A DNA stretch of 64,000 nt from Stenotrophomonas maltophilia. GTDB lineage: Bacteria; Pseudomonadota; Gammaproteobacteria; Xanthomonadales; Xanthomonadaceae. The position numbers and the translations under genes are program-made. Where the stretch lies: contig NZ_SRHZ01000081.1 in the NCBI RefSeq assembly GCF_004684085.1, positions 42,030-106,029 on the forward strand, read 5' to 3'. Shown piece by piece: positions 26,610-34,074 of the stretch; within the stretch, counting starts at the first letter, position 1; the number at the start of each line of letters is the position of its first letter. The notes below the pieces were generated by a model. The model did no database searches and was not told where the DNA came from. It saw nothing but the letters and a program-made list of their open reading frames with translations.

Positions 26610-27974
26610 TCAGGACAGGCTGGACTGGCCGATGCGCAGGCTGCTGCGACGCAGGCGCCAGCCCATCAGGATGGCGGCGGCGGTCAGGCCGACGATCAGG
26701 CCGATCCACATGCCCTGCGGACCCATGCCCAGCCCCAGGCCGAGCCCGGCGCCGAGCGGCATGCCCAGGCCCCAGTACGCGAACATGGCGATGAACATCG
26801 GCACGCGGGTGTCCTTCAGGCCGCGCAGCGCACCCGCCGACAGCACCTGGATGCCGTCGGGGAACTGGAAGGTGGCCGCGTACAGCAGCAGGGTCGAGGC
26901 CAGGCCGGCCACCGCCAGGTCGTTGGTGTAGACACCGACGATGGCATCGTGGCCGAACAGCAGCACCGCTGCCGACAACGTCTGCGTGCCCATGATGATC
27001 GCGTAACCGGCCCAGGCCGCACGCCGCACGCCGAAGCCGTCACCACGGCCAACCGCATGGCCCACGCGCACGGTGGTGGCCTCGGCCACACCCATCGGGA
27101 TCATGAAGCACAACTGCGCGACGTTGATCGCGATCTGGTGCGCAGCCGCTTCGTTGGCACCCAGGCGGCCGATCAGCAGCGCGGTAACGATGAACAAGCC
27201 GCCTTCCATCAGCACGGTAATGCCGATCGGCAGGCCGGTGCGCAGCAGGTCCCAGATGGCCGACCAGCGCGGGCCTTCGAAGTGCGAGAACAGCTGCAGG
27301 TGGGCGAAGCGCTTGGTGAACCACAGGTAGGTGGCGAAGGCGATCGCCTGCAGCCACATCATCACGGCCGAGGCGATGCCCAGGCCTTCGGCGCCCATTT
27401 CAGGGAAACCGAGCTTGCCGTTGGCCAGCACATAGCCCATCGGCGCCAGCACCACCAGGCCACCGAAGCCGATCAGCATGGTCGGCAGCGTCCAGTGCAT
27501 GCCCTCGCTGAGGTAGCGCATGCAGAAGTACAGCGTCAGCGCCGGGCCGCCCCAGCGCACCGCATGCAGGAACGCGGTCGCCCCCGGCACGATGTCCGGC
27601 GCGATGCCGAACGCGGGCAGCAGTGGCGGCACCACGGTGAGGAAGGTGAACATGATCAGGCCCAGACCCAGCGCCAGCCACAGCGCCTGCCGGAACAGCG
27701 GGCCGATCTCGCGCTCGCGACCTGCGCCATGCAGCTGCGACACCGAGGCGGTGAGCGAGATCAGGGTACCGATCGGGATCAGCATCGGCAGCCACAGCAG
27801 GGCGGTGCCGATGGTGACCGCGGCCAGGGTGGATGTTGCGTGGTGGCCGGCAATCACGTTGTCGACGAAGGAGATCAGACCGGTGGAGACATGCCCGAGC
27901 ACAAGCGGCAGGGCGAGCAGACCGGTAGCGCCGACTTCCTTGCTGAAGCGCGGCGTGGAGGTTGCAGTAGACAT
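26610..27974 (-). CDS. MATE-family multidrug efflux transporter
   Basis: A 454-residue inner-membrane protein with 12 predicted helices in two similar halves, the MATE (NorM) layout. Helix 1 (ATGLLALPLVLGHVSTGLIS) and the VDNVIAGHHATSTLAAVTIG segment are typical; the second half begins near ITVLMEGGLFIVTALLIGRL. MATE pumps export cationic drugs and dyes, using a Na+ or H+ gradient. The substrate is unknown. The gene lies upstream of sppA on the same strand (gap 116 bases), but they are unlikely to share a function. About 100 bases upstream is a perfect long inverted repeat. Confidence 0.88.
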   Translation of the reverse strand: MSTATSTPRFSKEVGATGLLALPLVLGHVSTGLISFVDNVIAGHHATSTLAAVTIGTALLWLPMLIPIGTLISLTASVSQLHGAGREREIGPLFRQALWLALGLGLIMFTFLTVVPPLLPAFGIAPDIVPGATAFLHAVRWGGPALTLYFCMRYLSEGMHWTLPTMLIGFGGLVVLAPMGYVLANGKLGFPEMGAEGLGIASAVMMWLQAIAFATYLWFTKRFAHLQLFSHFEGPRWSAIWDLLRTGLPIGITVLMEGGLFIVTALLIGRLGANEAAAHQIAINVAQLCFMIPMGVAEATTVRVGHAVGRGDGFGVRRAAWAGYAIIMGTQTLSAAVLLFGHDAIVGVYTNDLAVAGLASTLLLYAATFQFPDGIQVLSAGALRGLKDTRVPMFIAMFAYWGLGMPLGAGLGLGLGMGPQGMWIGLIVGLTAAAILMGWRLRRSSLRIGQSSLS

Positions 27975-28104
27975 AAGGTGCTTGACGCGAACTACGGTTG
28001 CGCGCGAAGGGCACAGGCACCGGGTTGCGGGCCGCCATCTTACGCGTGCCGCGCGCGCATTCCCATGACATGGCGTGAATGCTGGGTTTCAGCAGGCCCC
28101 ACAG

Positions 28105-28180
28105 AAAAGGGGACGGAGGGGATTAAGTCGCATCTGGCACTGACGGTCCTGAAACGACTTAATCCCCTCCGTCCCCTTTT
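28105..28180. repeat. Perfect 26-base inverted repeat, AAAAGGGGACGG...
   Basis: The left arm 28105-28130 (AAAAGGGGACGGAGGGG then ATTAAGTCG) is exactly repeated in reverse at 28155-28180, with a 24-base loop. The purine-rich arm ends in AAAA, so transcripts in either direction make a long stem followed by U residues: a strong terminator for the DUF3106 gene, whose stop touches the right arm. It is unlike the SMAG repeats and may be a mobile REP-type element. Confidence 0.85.
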
Positions 28181-28755
28181 TAATGCCCGGCTTGACGCTT
28201 GAGCCAGGTGTCACGCTCGGTGGCCGGCACCGCGAGGAAGGCGCTGCGCACCGCTTCGCGTTCCTGCGGCGGCGTGCGCTGCGCGACCAGCGCCAGCTGG
28301 GCCAGCTGCGCCGGGCTGAGCTGGCGCAGCACGGCCAGCACGGACTCACGCTGTTCCGCCGGCACGAAGCCGAACAGGCCGTGCAGCTTGGGGAACTCCA
28401 GGCCCAGCTGCGGGCCCAGCCGCCAGCCTTCACGGAACGCCTGGTCCTGCGCCTGGAACTGCTGGCGCAGTCGCTGCTGCTGATCGGCCGGCAACGCATT
28501 GAATCGCGCCGCGGCCTGGCGGATGCGCTCACGCTCACCCTCCGGCAATGCGCGCCACGCGGCGTAATCGGCACGGCGCTGACGCTGCTGTTGGGCATCG
28601 AGCTGGGCAAACGCCGACGGCGCAGCGGCGGGAGCCGGGGTAGCCACCTCGCTCCCGGGCGACGGCGGCGGCAACGGCACGTTTACGGTCTGCGGCGCGG
28701 CCGACAGCGACAACGGCAGGGCCAGCAGCAGGCTGGCGAACACGGTCTTATTCAT
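28180..28755 (-). CDS. Periplasmic DUF3106 protein
   Basis: A 191-residue exported protein with signal peptide MNKTVFASLLLALPLSLSA. It has the DUF3106 features: a Gln/Arg-rich helical stretch (QLDAQQQRQRRADYAAWRAL, then LPEGERERIRQAAARFNALP) and ATERDTWLKRQ near the end. DUF3106 genes in xanthomonads follow a sigma-factor-like gene and a membrane anti-sigma-like gene. Here the start overlaps the upstream gene by eight bases, so the two are translationally coupled. Function unknown; an envelope-stress role is a guess from context. The stop codon abuts the perfect inverted repeat. Confidence 0.78.
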   Translation of the reverse strand: MNKTVFASLLLALPLSLSAAPQTVNVPLPPPSPGSEVATPAPAAAPSAFAQLDAQQQRQRRADYAAWRALPEGERERIRQAAARFNALPADQQQRLRQQFQAQDQAFREGWRLGPQLGLEFPKLHGLFGFVPAEQRESVLAVLRQLSPAQLAQLALVAQRTPPQEREAVRSAFLAVPATERDTWLKRQAGH

Positions 28756-29752
28756 CGGCAGCAGCGGTTTCCAGCGTGGCGCTGGCCGGCTCGGGCCGGC
28801 TCGGCTTGGATTGCGATTCGTCCACCGGCAGCGGGCCGCCAGCGGCGGTCCAGGCATACAGATTGGCATCGGCCACCAGCGGATAGTCGCGATCGGCCAG
28901 CATGGTGACGTCGTCGGCGGCCTGGGCCGGGGTCGCAGCCGGCGTGGCGTTGATCTTGCTCGGCGGCAGCGCTTCCACCGTGACCGGACCGGCATCGCCC
29001 ACGACACCCTCCGGCAGCGGTGCATCACTGCCGAGCGCATGGCCCTGCCAATGGCGCCAGCCCAGTGCAGCGGCAAGCAGCACAGCCACGGTTACCAGCA
29101 GGATCAACGGACCGCGCCAGCGCGGCTTGGCGTTCGCACGGCGGCGCTTGCCGTTGGCAGGCGCACGCTCATCCCGCTGCGGTGTGCGCCAGCTGGCGGT
29201 CGGGGTTTCATTGTTGGCAGCCGGCGCCGCTGGCTGCTGCAGCTGCTGCAGGCGCTTGGCCGGCAGGTCGCGGATACGCGCCTGTACCTGTTCGGCCAGT
29301 TGACGCCAGGCCGAGGCATCGGGCTGGCCGTAGGCATCGCGCGGGCAGGCGTCGGCCAGCAGATGCTGGTAGCTGGCCTCGTCCTGGTCGAGCACGCGCA
29401 TGGCGATGCCCTCATCCAGGCTGCCGCCCACCCGCAGCAACAGCGCCAGGCGCGGCAGGGGCTCCATCTCGCCCAGCGCGGCCAACGGTGGCGCCCACTG
29501 CCCGCCCACCGGCTCGCGTAGCGCCTGGCGCTGCCCCAGCAGGGTCCAGAAGCGGGTCGGCCACTGCGCCATCGGCAGGTCGCTGGCAACGGCGGCGAAG
29601 GCGCGCATCACCGCCACCAGGGTCTGCTCGGCACGGGCGGCTTCACCGCACTGCAGTTCAGCCACCACCAGGGCACGGCGTTCGACGCCACGCAGGAACG
29701 CCGACAGCGCGCCGGCCGCGGTCGAGGAAACAGGGGCGGGCACAGCCGTCAT
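28748..29752 (-). CDS. Membrane protein with sigma-factor-like N-terminus (possible sigma/anti-sigma fusion)
   Basis: A 334-residue protein with one transmembrane helix (about 215-235: GPLILLVTVAVLLAAALGW). The cytoplasmic part has two segments that resemble ECF-sigma regions in spacing: LSAFLRGVERRALVVAELQC to about residue 80 (region 2-like) and LPRLALLLRVGGSLDEGIAM to about residue 135 (region 4-like, lacking clear DNA-binding residues). The periplasmic part ends VTMLADRDYPLVADANLYAW, like the ends of anti-sigma proteins beside DUF3106 genes. It is coupled to the DUF3106 gene. Reading it as a degenerate sigma domain joined to an anti-sigma-like domain is an inference; no separate sigma gene is present. 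It is otherwise hypothetical. Confidence 0.5.
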   Translation of the reverse strand: MTAVPAPVSSTAAGALSAFLRGVERRALVVAELQCGEAARAEQTLVAVMRAFAAVASDLPMAQWPTRFWTLLGQRQALREPVGGQWAPPLAALGEMEPLPRLALLLRVGGSLDEGIAMRVLDQDEASYQHLLADACPRDAYGQPDASAWRQLAEQVQARIRDLPAKRLQQLQQPAAPAANNETPTASWRTPQRDERAPANGKRRRANAKPRWRGPLILLVTVAVLLAAALGWRHWQGHALGSDAPLPEGVVGDAGPVTVEALPPSKINATPAATPAQAADDVTMLADRDYPLVADANLYAWTAAGGPLPVDESQSKPSRPEPASATLETAAADE

Positions 29753-29839
29753 CGGTCACTCCAAAGGTCTACCGGCATGATAGCGGCAGGCCATCGGCGC
29801 CCGGCAGGACTTGCGTCCTCAGGCGCTTCGTGCTGCAGG

Positions 29840-29848
29840 TTGTGCACA
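29840..29848 (+). promoter_or_regulatory. Weak DnaA-box-like site
   Basis: TTGTGCACA, one difference from TTWTNCACA. A second imperfect site, TGTTTCACA, is at 29909-29917. Individually weak; noted because they neighbour the perfect pair at 30030-30052. Confidence 0.35.
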
Positions 29849-29919
29849 GCACCACGCCCCCGCTGCGGAAAACTGGGGCATCCAGCTGAATTCACTCTGT
29901 TTCAGCAATGTTTCACACT

Positions 29920-29932
29920 TAAATTATTGATT
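29920..29932 (-). promoter_or_regulatory. IHF-consensus site
   Basis: The minus strand reads AATCAATAATTTA, matching WATCAANNNNTTR at every defined position, within the A/T-richest part of the gap. Confidence 0.45.
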
Positions 29933-30029
29933 ATTAAAGCATTTTATATATGGCGATTTTTTGACCAACCCGAGCATGAGGCCGTCGCCATCGGCTTCCT
30001 GCGTTCCCGCTGACCGGTAACACACAACG

Positions 30030-30052
30030 TTATCCACAGAACATGTGGATAA
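30030..30052. promoter_or_regulatory. Two perfect DnaA boxes, head to head
   Basis: TTATCCACA (30030-30038), five bases, then TGTGGATAA (30044-30052). Both are exact consensus boxes in inverted orientation, about 40 bases upstream of the putative priA -10 and about 115 bases before its ATG. Binding is inferred from sequence only. Confidence 0.6.
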
Positions 30053-30066
30053 GACTGAATCTCCAA

Positions 30067-30097
30067 TGGACACCGATATTTAGGTGACATTTATAAT
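30067..30097 (+). promoter_or_regulatory. Possible priA promoter
   Basis: TGGACA (30067-30072) and a perfect TATAAT (30092-30097) with a rather long 19-base spacer. The -10 is good, the -35 acceptable. The DnaA-box pair lies just upstream of the -35. Confidence 0.45.
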
Positions 30098-30165
30098 TCA
30101 ACGGGCGCTGCCCGGCCGCCTCGCGCTCCGCCATTCGCGCGCGCATGGCCCGGTACACTGGCCCG

Positions 30166-32343
30166 ATGCTTTCACCGACTCCGACCCTGCAGGTCGCCCT
30201 GCCCGTCCCCCTGCCCCGCCTGTTCGACTACCTGTCGCCGGAGGGTGAGGCCCCCGCGGTCGCGGTCGGCTGCCGGCTGAAGGTGCCGTTCGGCAACCGC
30301 GAGCTGGTCGGCGTGGTGGTCGGCCACGGCCAGACCGACGACGGTCAGGGCCTGCGCCAGGCGCTGGCCTGGTGCGACCCGCATCCGCTGCTGCAGGGCG
30401 AGCTGTGGCAGAGCCTGCAATGGCTGGCGCGCTACACCCACGCCCCCCTGGGCGAGGTGCTGAGTACCTCCCTGCCCGGCCCGCTGCGCCATGGCGAGGC
30501 GCTGCCCGACACCCATCACTGGGGCTGGCAGTTGACCGCCGAAGGACGCGTCCAGCGAGACAAGCTGCGCGCTGGCAGCCGCCCCCGGCAACTGGCGGAA
30601 CTGCTGGCCGAGGCCATCGTGGATGAAGACGTGCTGGGCGAACGCATGCAGGACTGGCGCACCGCTGCGCGCAGCCTGGCCAAGCGCGAACTGGCCGAAC
30701 GCGTGGCTATGAGCGTGGCGCCCCAGCATGCGCAGCCGCTGCCCGGCCCCACCCTGAACCCGGAGCAGGCTGAGGCCGTGGCCGCGATCAACGCAGTCAC
30801 GGGTTTCCAGCCGTTCCTGCTGGATGGCGTGACCGGCAGCGGCAAGACCGAGGTCTACCTGCAGGCGATCATCCATTGCCTGGCACAGGGCAAGCAGGCG
30901 CTGGTACTGGTGCCGGAAATCGGCCTGACCCCGCAGACCCTGGCGCGCTTCCGTGGCCGCCTGGGTATCGCGGTGCACGCCCTGCATTCCGGCTTGAACG
31001 ACAACGAGCGCGCACGTGTCTGGGCAGCGGCCTCACGTGGCGAAGCGCGGGTCATCGTCGGCACCCGCTCGGCAGTATTCACGCCGCTGCCGCAGGCCGG
31101 CCTGCTGATCGTCGATGAGGAACACGACGGCAGCTACAAGCAGCAGGACGGCATCCGCTACCACGCACGCGATTTCGCCCTGGTGCGGGCCAAGGCATTG
31201 GGTATCCCGGTGCTGCTGGGCAGCGCCACGCCTTCGCTGGAAACCCTGCACAACGCCTACGCCGGGCGCTACGCCCACCTGCGCCTGAAGCAGCGCGCCG
31301 GTGATGCACGGCCACCTCGCGTGCGCATTCTGGATGTACGCAAGCGCCCGCTGCATGACGGCCTCTCGGCCGACGTACTGGCCGGCATCGGCGAGCATCT
31401 GCAGCGCGGCCAGCAGGTGCTGGTATTCAAGAACCGCCGCGGCTACGCGCCGGTGCTGCTATGCCATGACTGTGGCTGGACCGCCCCTTGCAACCGCTGC
31501 GATGCGCCGATGACCGTGCATGGGGGCGGCCGCCGCCTGCAGTGCCACCACTGCGGTGCGCGGCAACCGGCACCGCTGGCCTGCCCGGCCTGCGGCAGCC
31601 TGGCGCTGCAACCGCAGGGCATCGGCACCGAGCGGCTGGAAGAGCATCTGGTCAGTGCCTTCGCCGATTTTCCGGTGGTGCGCATCGACCGCGGCACCAC
31701 CTCGCGCCGCGATGCGCTGGAACAGCAGCTGGCCAAGCTGGGTGACCAGCCTGGCATCCTGGTCGGCACGCAGATTCTGGCCAAGGGCCACGACCTGCCC
31801 AAGCTGACCCTGGTGGTGGTGGTGGGCATCGATGAAGGCCTGTTCTCGGCCGACTTCCGCGCCAGTGAAAAACTGGCGCAGCAGCTGATCCAGGTGGCGG
31901 GCCGTGCAGGCCGCGCACGTGATCCTGGTGAGGTCTGGCTGCAGACCCACCATCCCGGGCATCCATTACTGGAAACGCTGGTGAGCGGCGGCTACCACCC
32001 GTTCGCACAGGCCGAGCTGAACCAGCGCGAGGCGGCAGGCTTTCCTCCGTTCGCACACCTGGCGCTGATGCGTGCCGAAGCCCAGCAGATCGAGCACGCC
32101 AATGGGTTCCTGCTGGCCGCGCGGCAACTGCTGGGCGAACAGAACGTGGTCGAGGCCTACGGGCCGATGCCGGCACCGATGCCGCGCCGTGCCGGCTACC
32201 AGCGCACGCAGTTGCTGCTGTCTGCACTGCAGCGGCCGCCGTTGCACGGCGTGCTGGCGCAGCTGGTGCCGCAACTTTACGCGCTGCCGGAAGCACGCAA
32301 GGTGCGCTGGTCGCTGGATGTGGATCCGACGGATCTGTATTGA
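30166..32343 (+). CDS. priA: Primosomal protein N' (replication restart helicase PriA)
   Basis: A 725-residue superfamily 2 helicase that recognises stalled forks and reloads the replicative helicase. The N-terminal 3'-DNA-binding part starts MLSPTPTLQVALPVPLPRLF. The Walker A loop is DGVTGSGKTEVYLQ and the Walker B motif is LLIVDEEHDGSYKQQDGIRY. The insertion with zinc-binding cysteines (CHDCGWTAPCNRCD, then CHHCGARQPAPLACPACG) holds all eight expected Cys. Motif IV-VI residues follow (GTQILAKGHD, QVAGRAGRA). The ATG at 30166 gives a normal length (732 in E. coli); an ATG at 30145 is possible. It is transcribed away from the AT-rich island. Confidence 0.96.
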   Translation: MLSPTPTLQVALPVPLPRLFDYLSPEGEAPAVAVGCRLKVPFGNRELVGVVVGHGQTDDGQGLRQALAWCDPHPLLQGELWQSLQWLARYTHAPLGEVLSTSLPGPLRHGEALPDTHHWGWQLTAEGRVQRDKLRAGSRPRQLAELLAEAIVDEDVLGERMQDWRTAARSLAKRELAERVAMSVAPQHAQPLPGPTLNPEQAEAVAAINAVTGFQPFLLDGVTGSGKTEVYLQAIIHCLAQGKQALVLVPEIGLTPQTLARFRGRLGIAVHALHSGLNDNERARVWAAASRGEARVIVGTRSAVFTPLPQAGLLIVDEEHDGSYKQQDGIRYHARDFALVRAKALGIPVLLGSATPSLETLHNAYAGRYAHLRLKQRAGDARPPRVRILDVRKRPLHDGLSADVLAGIGEHLQRGQQVLVFKNRRGYAPVLLCHDCGWTAPCNRCDAPMTVHGGGRRLQCHHCGARQPAPLACPACGSLALQPQGIGTERLEEHLVSAFADFPVVRIDRGTTSRRDALEQQLAKLGDQPGILVGTQILAKGHDLPKLTLVVVVGIDEGLFSADFRASEKLAQQLIQVAGRAGRARDPGEVWLQTHHPGHPLLETLVSGGYHPFAQAELNQREAAGFPPFAHLALMRAEAQQIEHANGFLLAARQLLGEQNVVEAYGPMPAPMPRRAGYQRTQLLLSALQRPPLHGVLAQLVPQLYALPEARKVRWSLDVDPTDLY

Positions 32344-32380
32344 GGGGTCAGAGCCCACCCGTCGGGTGGGATCCGACCCC
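32344..32380. repeat. GGGGTC...GACCCC palindrome
   Basis: An imperfect 37-base hairpin, starting GGGGTCAGAGCCCACCC and closing GGGTGGGATCCGACCCC. Related copies occur at 35389-35427 and inside mdtB. It begins right after the priA stop and may end priA transcripts. Confidence 0.72.
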
Positions 32381-32392
32381 GAACGCTTTCGC

Positions 32393-33013
32393 TTACGTCA
32401 GCGGCGACATCACGCCGCGCTGGTAGGCCGGCCGCTCGCGCAGGCGGGCGTACCAGTCGGCCAGGTGCGGCAGCTCCGGGCGCTGGATCGGCAGTTCGAA
32501 CCAGGCATAGATCAGCGAGCCCAGCGGGATATCGCCCATCGCGAAGTTCTCGCCCGACAACCACGGCTGGTTGGCCAGGGTCGCATCTGCCATTGCCAGG
32601 TAATCGCCCGCACGCACGACGGCGGCGTTGATCCGTGCTTCGTCGCGGTCCGCCGGGGCGGTGCGCATGATGCCCCAGATCAGGTCGGTGTACAGCGGCG
32701 CCATCCGCGAGGCGCTCCAGTCCATCCACTTCTCGGCCTGGGCGCGCTCCATCGGGTCCTCGGCGTACAGCGTGCCCAGCGCATAACGCGCGCTCAGGTA
32801 ACGCACGATGGCGTTCGATTCCCACAGCGGCAGGCCGTGGTCTTCGATCACCGGCACCAGGCTGTTGGGATTCATCGCCTGGTACTCCGGCGTCTGCGTG
32901 CCGCCGTGGCTGCCACCGACTTCGATGGACTCATACGGCAGGCCGATCTCCTCGGCACACCACAACACCTTGCGGACGTTGCTGGAATTGCGACGGCCCC
33001 AGATCTTCAACAT
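32393..33013 (-). CDS. Glutathione S-transferase family protein
   Basis: A 206-residue cytosolic GST. The N-terminal thioredoxin-like domain has MLKIWGRRNSSNVRKVLWCA, with a Ser at the catalytic position, then PNSLVPVIEDHGLPLWESNAI with the cis-Pro (VPVI) and the Glu-Ser that bind glutathione. The C-terminal helical domain has the usual MGDIPLGSLIYAW (N-capping box-like) and ends in PAYQRGV. The likely role is detoxification; the substrate is unknown. The ATG at 33013 was chosen because the longer frame upstream has no GST features. It is not in an operon with priA (opposite strand). Confidence 0.85.
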   Translation of the reverse strand: MLKIWGRRNSSNVRKVLWCAEEIGLPYESIEVGGSHGGTQTPEYQAMNPNSLVPVIEDHGLPLWESNAIVRYLSARYALGTLYAEDPMERAQAEKWMDWSASRMAPLYTDLIWGIMRTAPADRDEARINAAVVRAGDYLAMADATLANQPWLSGENFAMGDIPLGSLIYAWFELPIQRPELPHLADWYARLRERPAYQRGVMSPLT

Positions 33014-33107
33014 GCGGGTTTTCCCTTGCTGGCAATGCGAGCGGCAACGATACGCCTGATCGGGTGGGGTGTGTGCGTGCCCGATGCGGGATCTGGCATC
33101 TGGGGAT

Positions 33108-33130
33108 TGCCGGCCAGCGGCCGGCACTAC
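33108..33130 (-). repeat. SMAG/REP palindrome, TGCCGGCC type
   Basis: Minus-strand GTAG head, then TGCCGGCCGCTGGCCGGCA. Direct-repeat partner of the copy at 33139-33161. Confidence 0.8.
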
Positions 33131-33138
33131 CGGTTCCT

Positions 33139-33161
33139 TTCCGGCCAGCGGCCGGCACTAC
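33139..33161 (-). repeat. SMAG/REP palindrome supplying the NYN-gene stop codon
   Basis: A second CCGGCC-type copy. Its minus-strand GTAG head (33158-33161) contains the TAG stop (33158-33160) of the NYN/LOTUS gene. Confidence 0.8.
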
Positions 33162-33952
33162 CGGTTCTTTTTCGGCAGCGCGCGCACATAGGATGACTTG
33201 CCGTCCTTCTTCAGCTCGAACAGGCCGATCGCCGCCAGCAGGTCGCTGAGCTTGCCGTAACCATAGTTGCGCGGATCGAACGAAGCCTGGTTGCCGATCT
33301 GGCTGCCAACCGGCCCCAGATGCGACCAGCCATCCTCGCCCTCGGCCGAGGACACCGCGCGGCGCAACATCTTCACCAGCCGCGTATCGCTGCGCATTTC
33401 CGCGCCGCTCTTGCGTGGGCGCGCATCGTCGCTCGCTGGCTGCTCGCTGGGCGTCTGTTCACTCGACGGTTGTTCGCTCGATCCCTGCTCGACATCCTGC
33501 ACGCTGGCATGGGTCTGGCCCAGCGCTTCCAGGTAGGTGAACTTCGAGCACGCGTTGACGAACGGCTCCGGGGTTTTCTTCTCGCCGAAGCCATAGACCT
33601 TCACGCCATCGGTCAGCAGGCGCATCACCATCGGGGTGAAATCGGCATCGCTGGAGACGATGGCGAAACCATCAAGATTGCGCGCGTACAGCAGGTCCAT
33701 CGCATCGATCACCATCGCCATGTCCGACGCGTTCTTGCCCTTGCTGTACGCGAACTGCTGGATCGGGCGGATTGCGTATTCGTGCAGCACCGCTTCCCAG
33801 CCTTTCAGCCGCGGGCTCTTCCAGTTGCCATAGGCGCGGCGCACATTGGCCACGCCATAGCGGGCCACTTCAGCCAGGACCTCGTCGATCTTCGAAGCCG
33901 GCGCGTTGTCGGCATCGATCAACAGGGCGATGCGCTTTTCGGGTTCGCTCAT
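33158..33952 (-). CDS. NYN-domain RNase-like protein with OST-HTH/LOTUS domain
   Basis: A 264-residue protein. The N-terminal NYN (LabA/DUF88) domain, a PIN-like metal-dependent nuclease fold, is seen in IALLIDADNAPASKIDEVLA, YSKGKNASDMAMVIDAMDLL and FAIVSSDADFTPMVMRLL, carrying the conserved acidic residues Asp11, Asp13, Asp74, Asp102 and Asp104 (approximate). After a Ser/Gln/Glu-rich linker comes an OST-HTH/LOTUS RNA-binding domain (KMLRRAVSSAEGEDGWSHL, FDPRNYGYGKLSDLLAAI). The family is thought to act in RNA metabolism; the target is unknown. The start at 33952 replaces an upstream in-frame Met. It diverges from ndh. TAG stop within a SMAG head. Confidence 0.85.
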   Translation of the reverse strand: MSEPEKRIALLIDADNAPASKIDEVLAEVARYGVANVRRAYGNWKSPRLKGWEAVLHEYAIRPIQQFAYSKGKNASDMAMVIDAMDLLYARNLDGFAIVSSDADFTPMVMRLLTDGVKVYGFGEKKTPEPFVNACSKFTYLEALGQTHASVQDVEQGSSEQPSSEQTPSEQPASDDARPRKSGAEMRSDTRLVKMLRRAVSSAEGEDGWSHLGPVGSQIGNQASFDPRNYGYGKLSDLLAAIGLFELKKDGKSSYVRALPKKNR

Positions 33953-34074
33953 GGATTCCTCGCGGGCGGTTGCCTGAACCCGAGTATCGCCGATCCACGC
34001 AGGCGCTGACGTGACAACCACCTGCCGTGCGAAGATGCCAAACGCTTCCCCCATGCCCCCACTGGAGTGAGTCG

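Larger units (their letters stand above)
29753..30165. other. AT-rich intergenic region upstream of priA
   Basis: A 413-base gap between divergent genes. Most of 29880-30110 is far richer in A/T than its surroundings and contains DnaA-box-like sites, an IHF-consensus site and a promoter-like TATAAT (listed separately). No gene is visible. Confidence 0.7.

Noticed and set aside
30030..30052. Chromosomal origin of replication
   Set aside because: Only two perfect DnaA boxes and no dnaA, dnaN, rpmH or gyrB neighbours; a regulatory or titration site is more likely.
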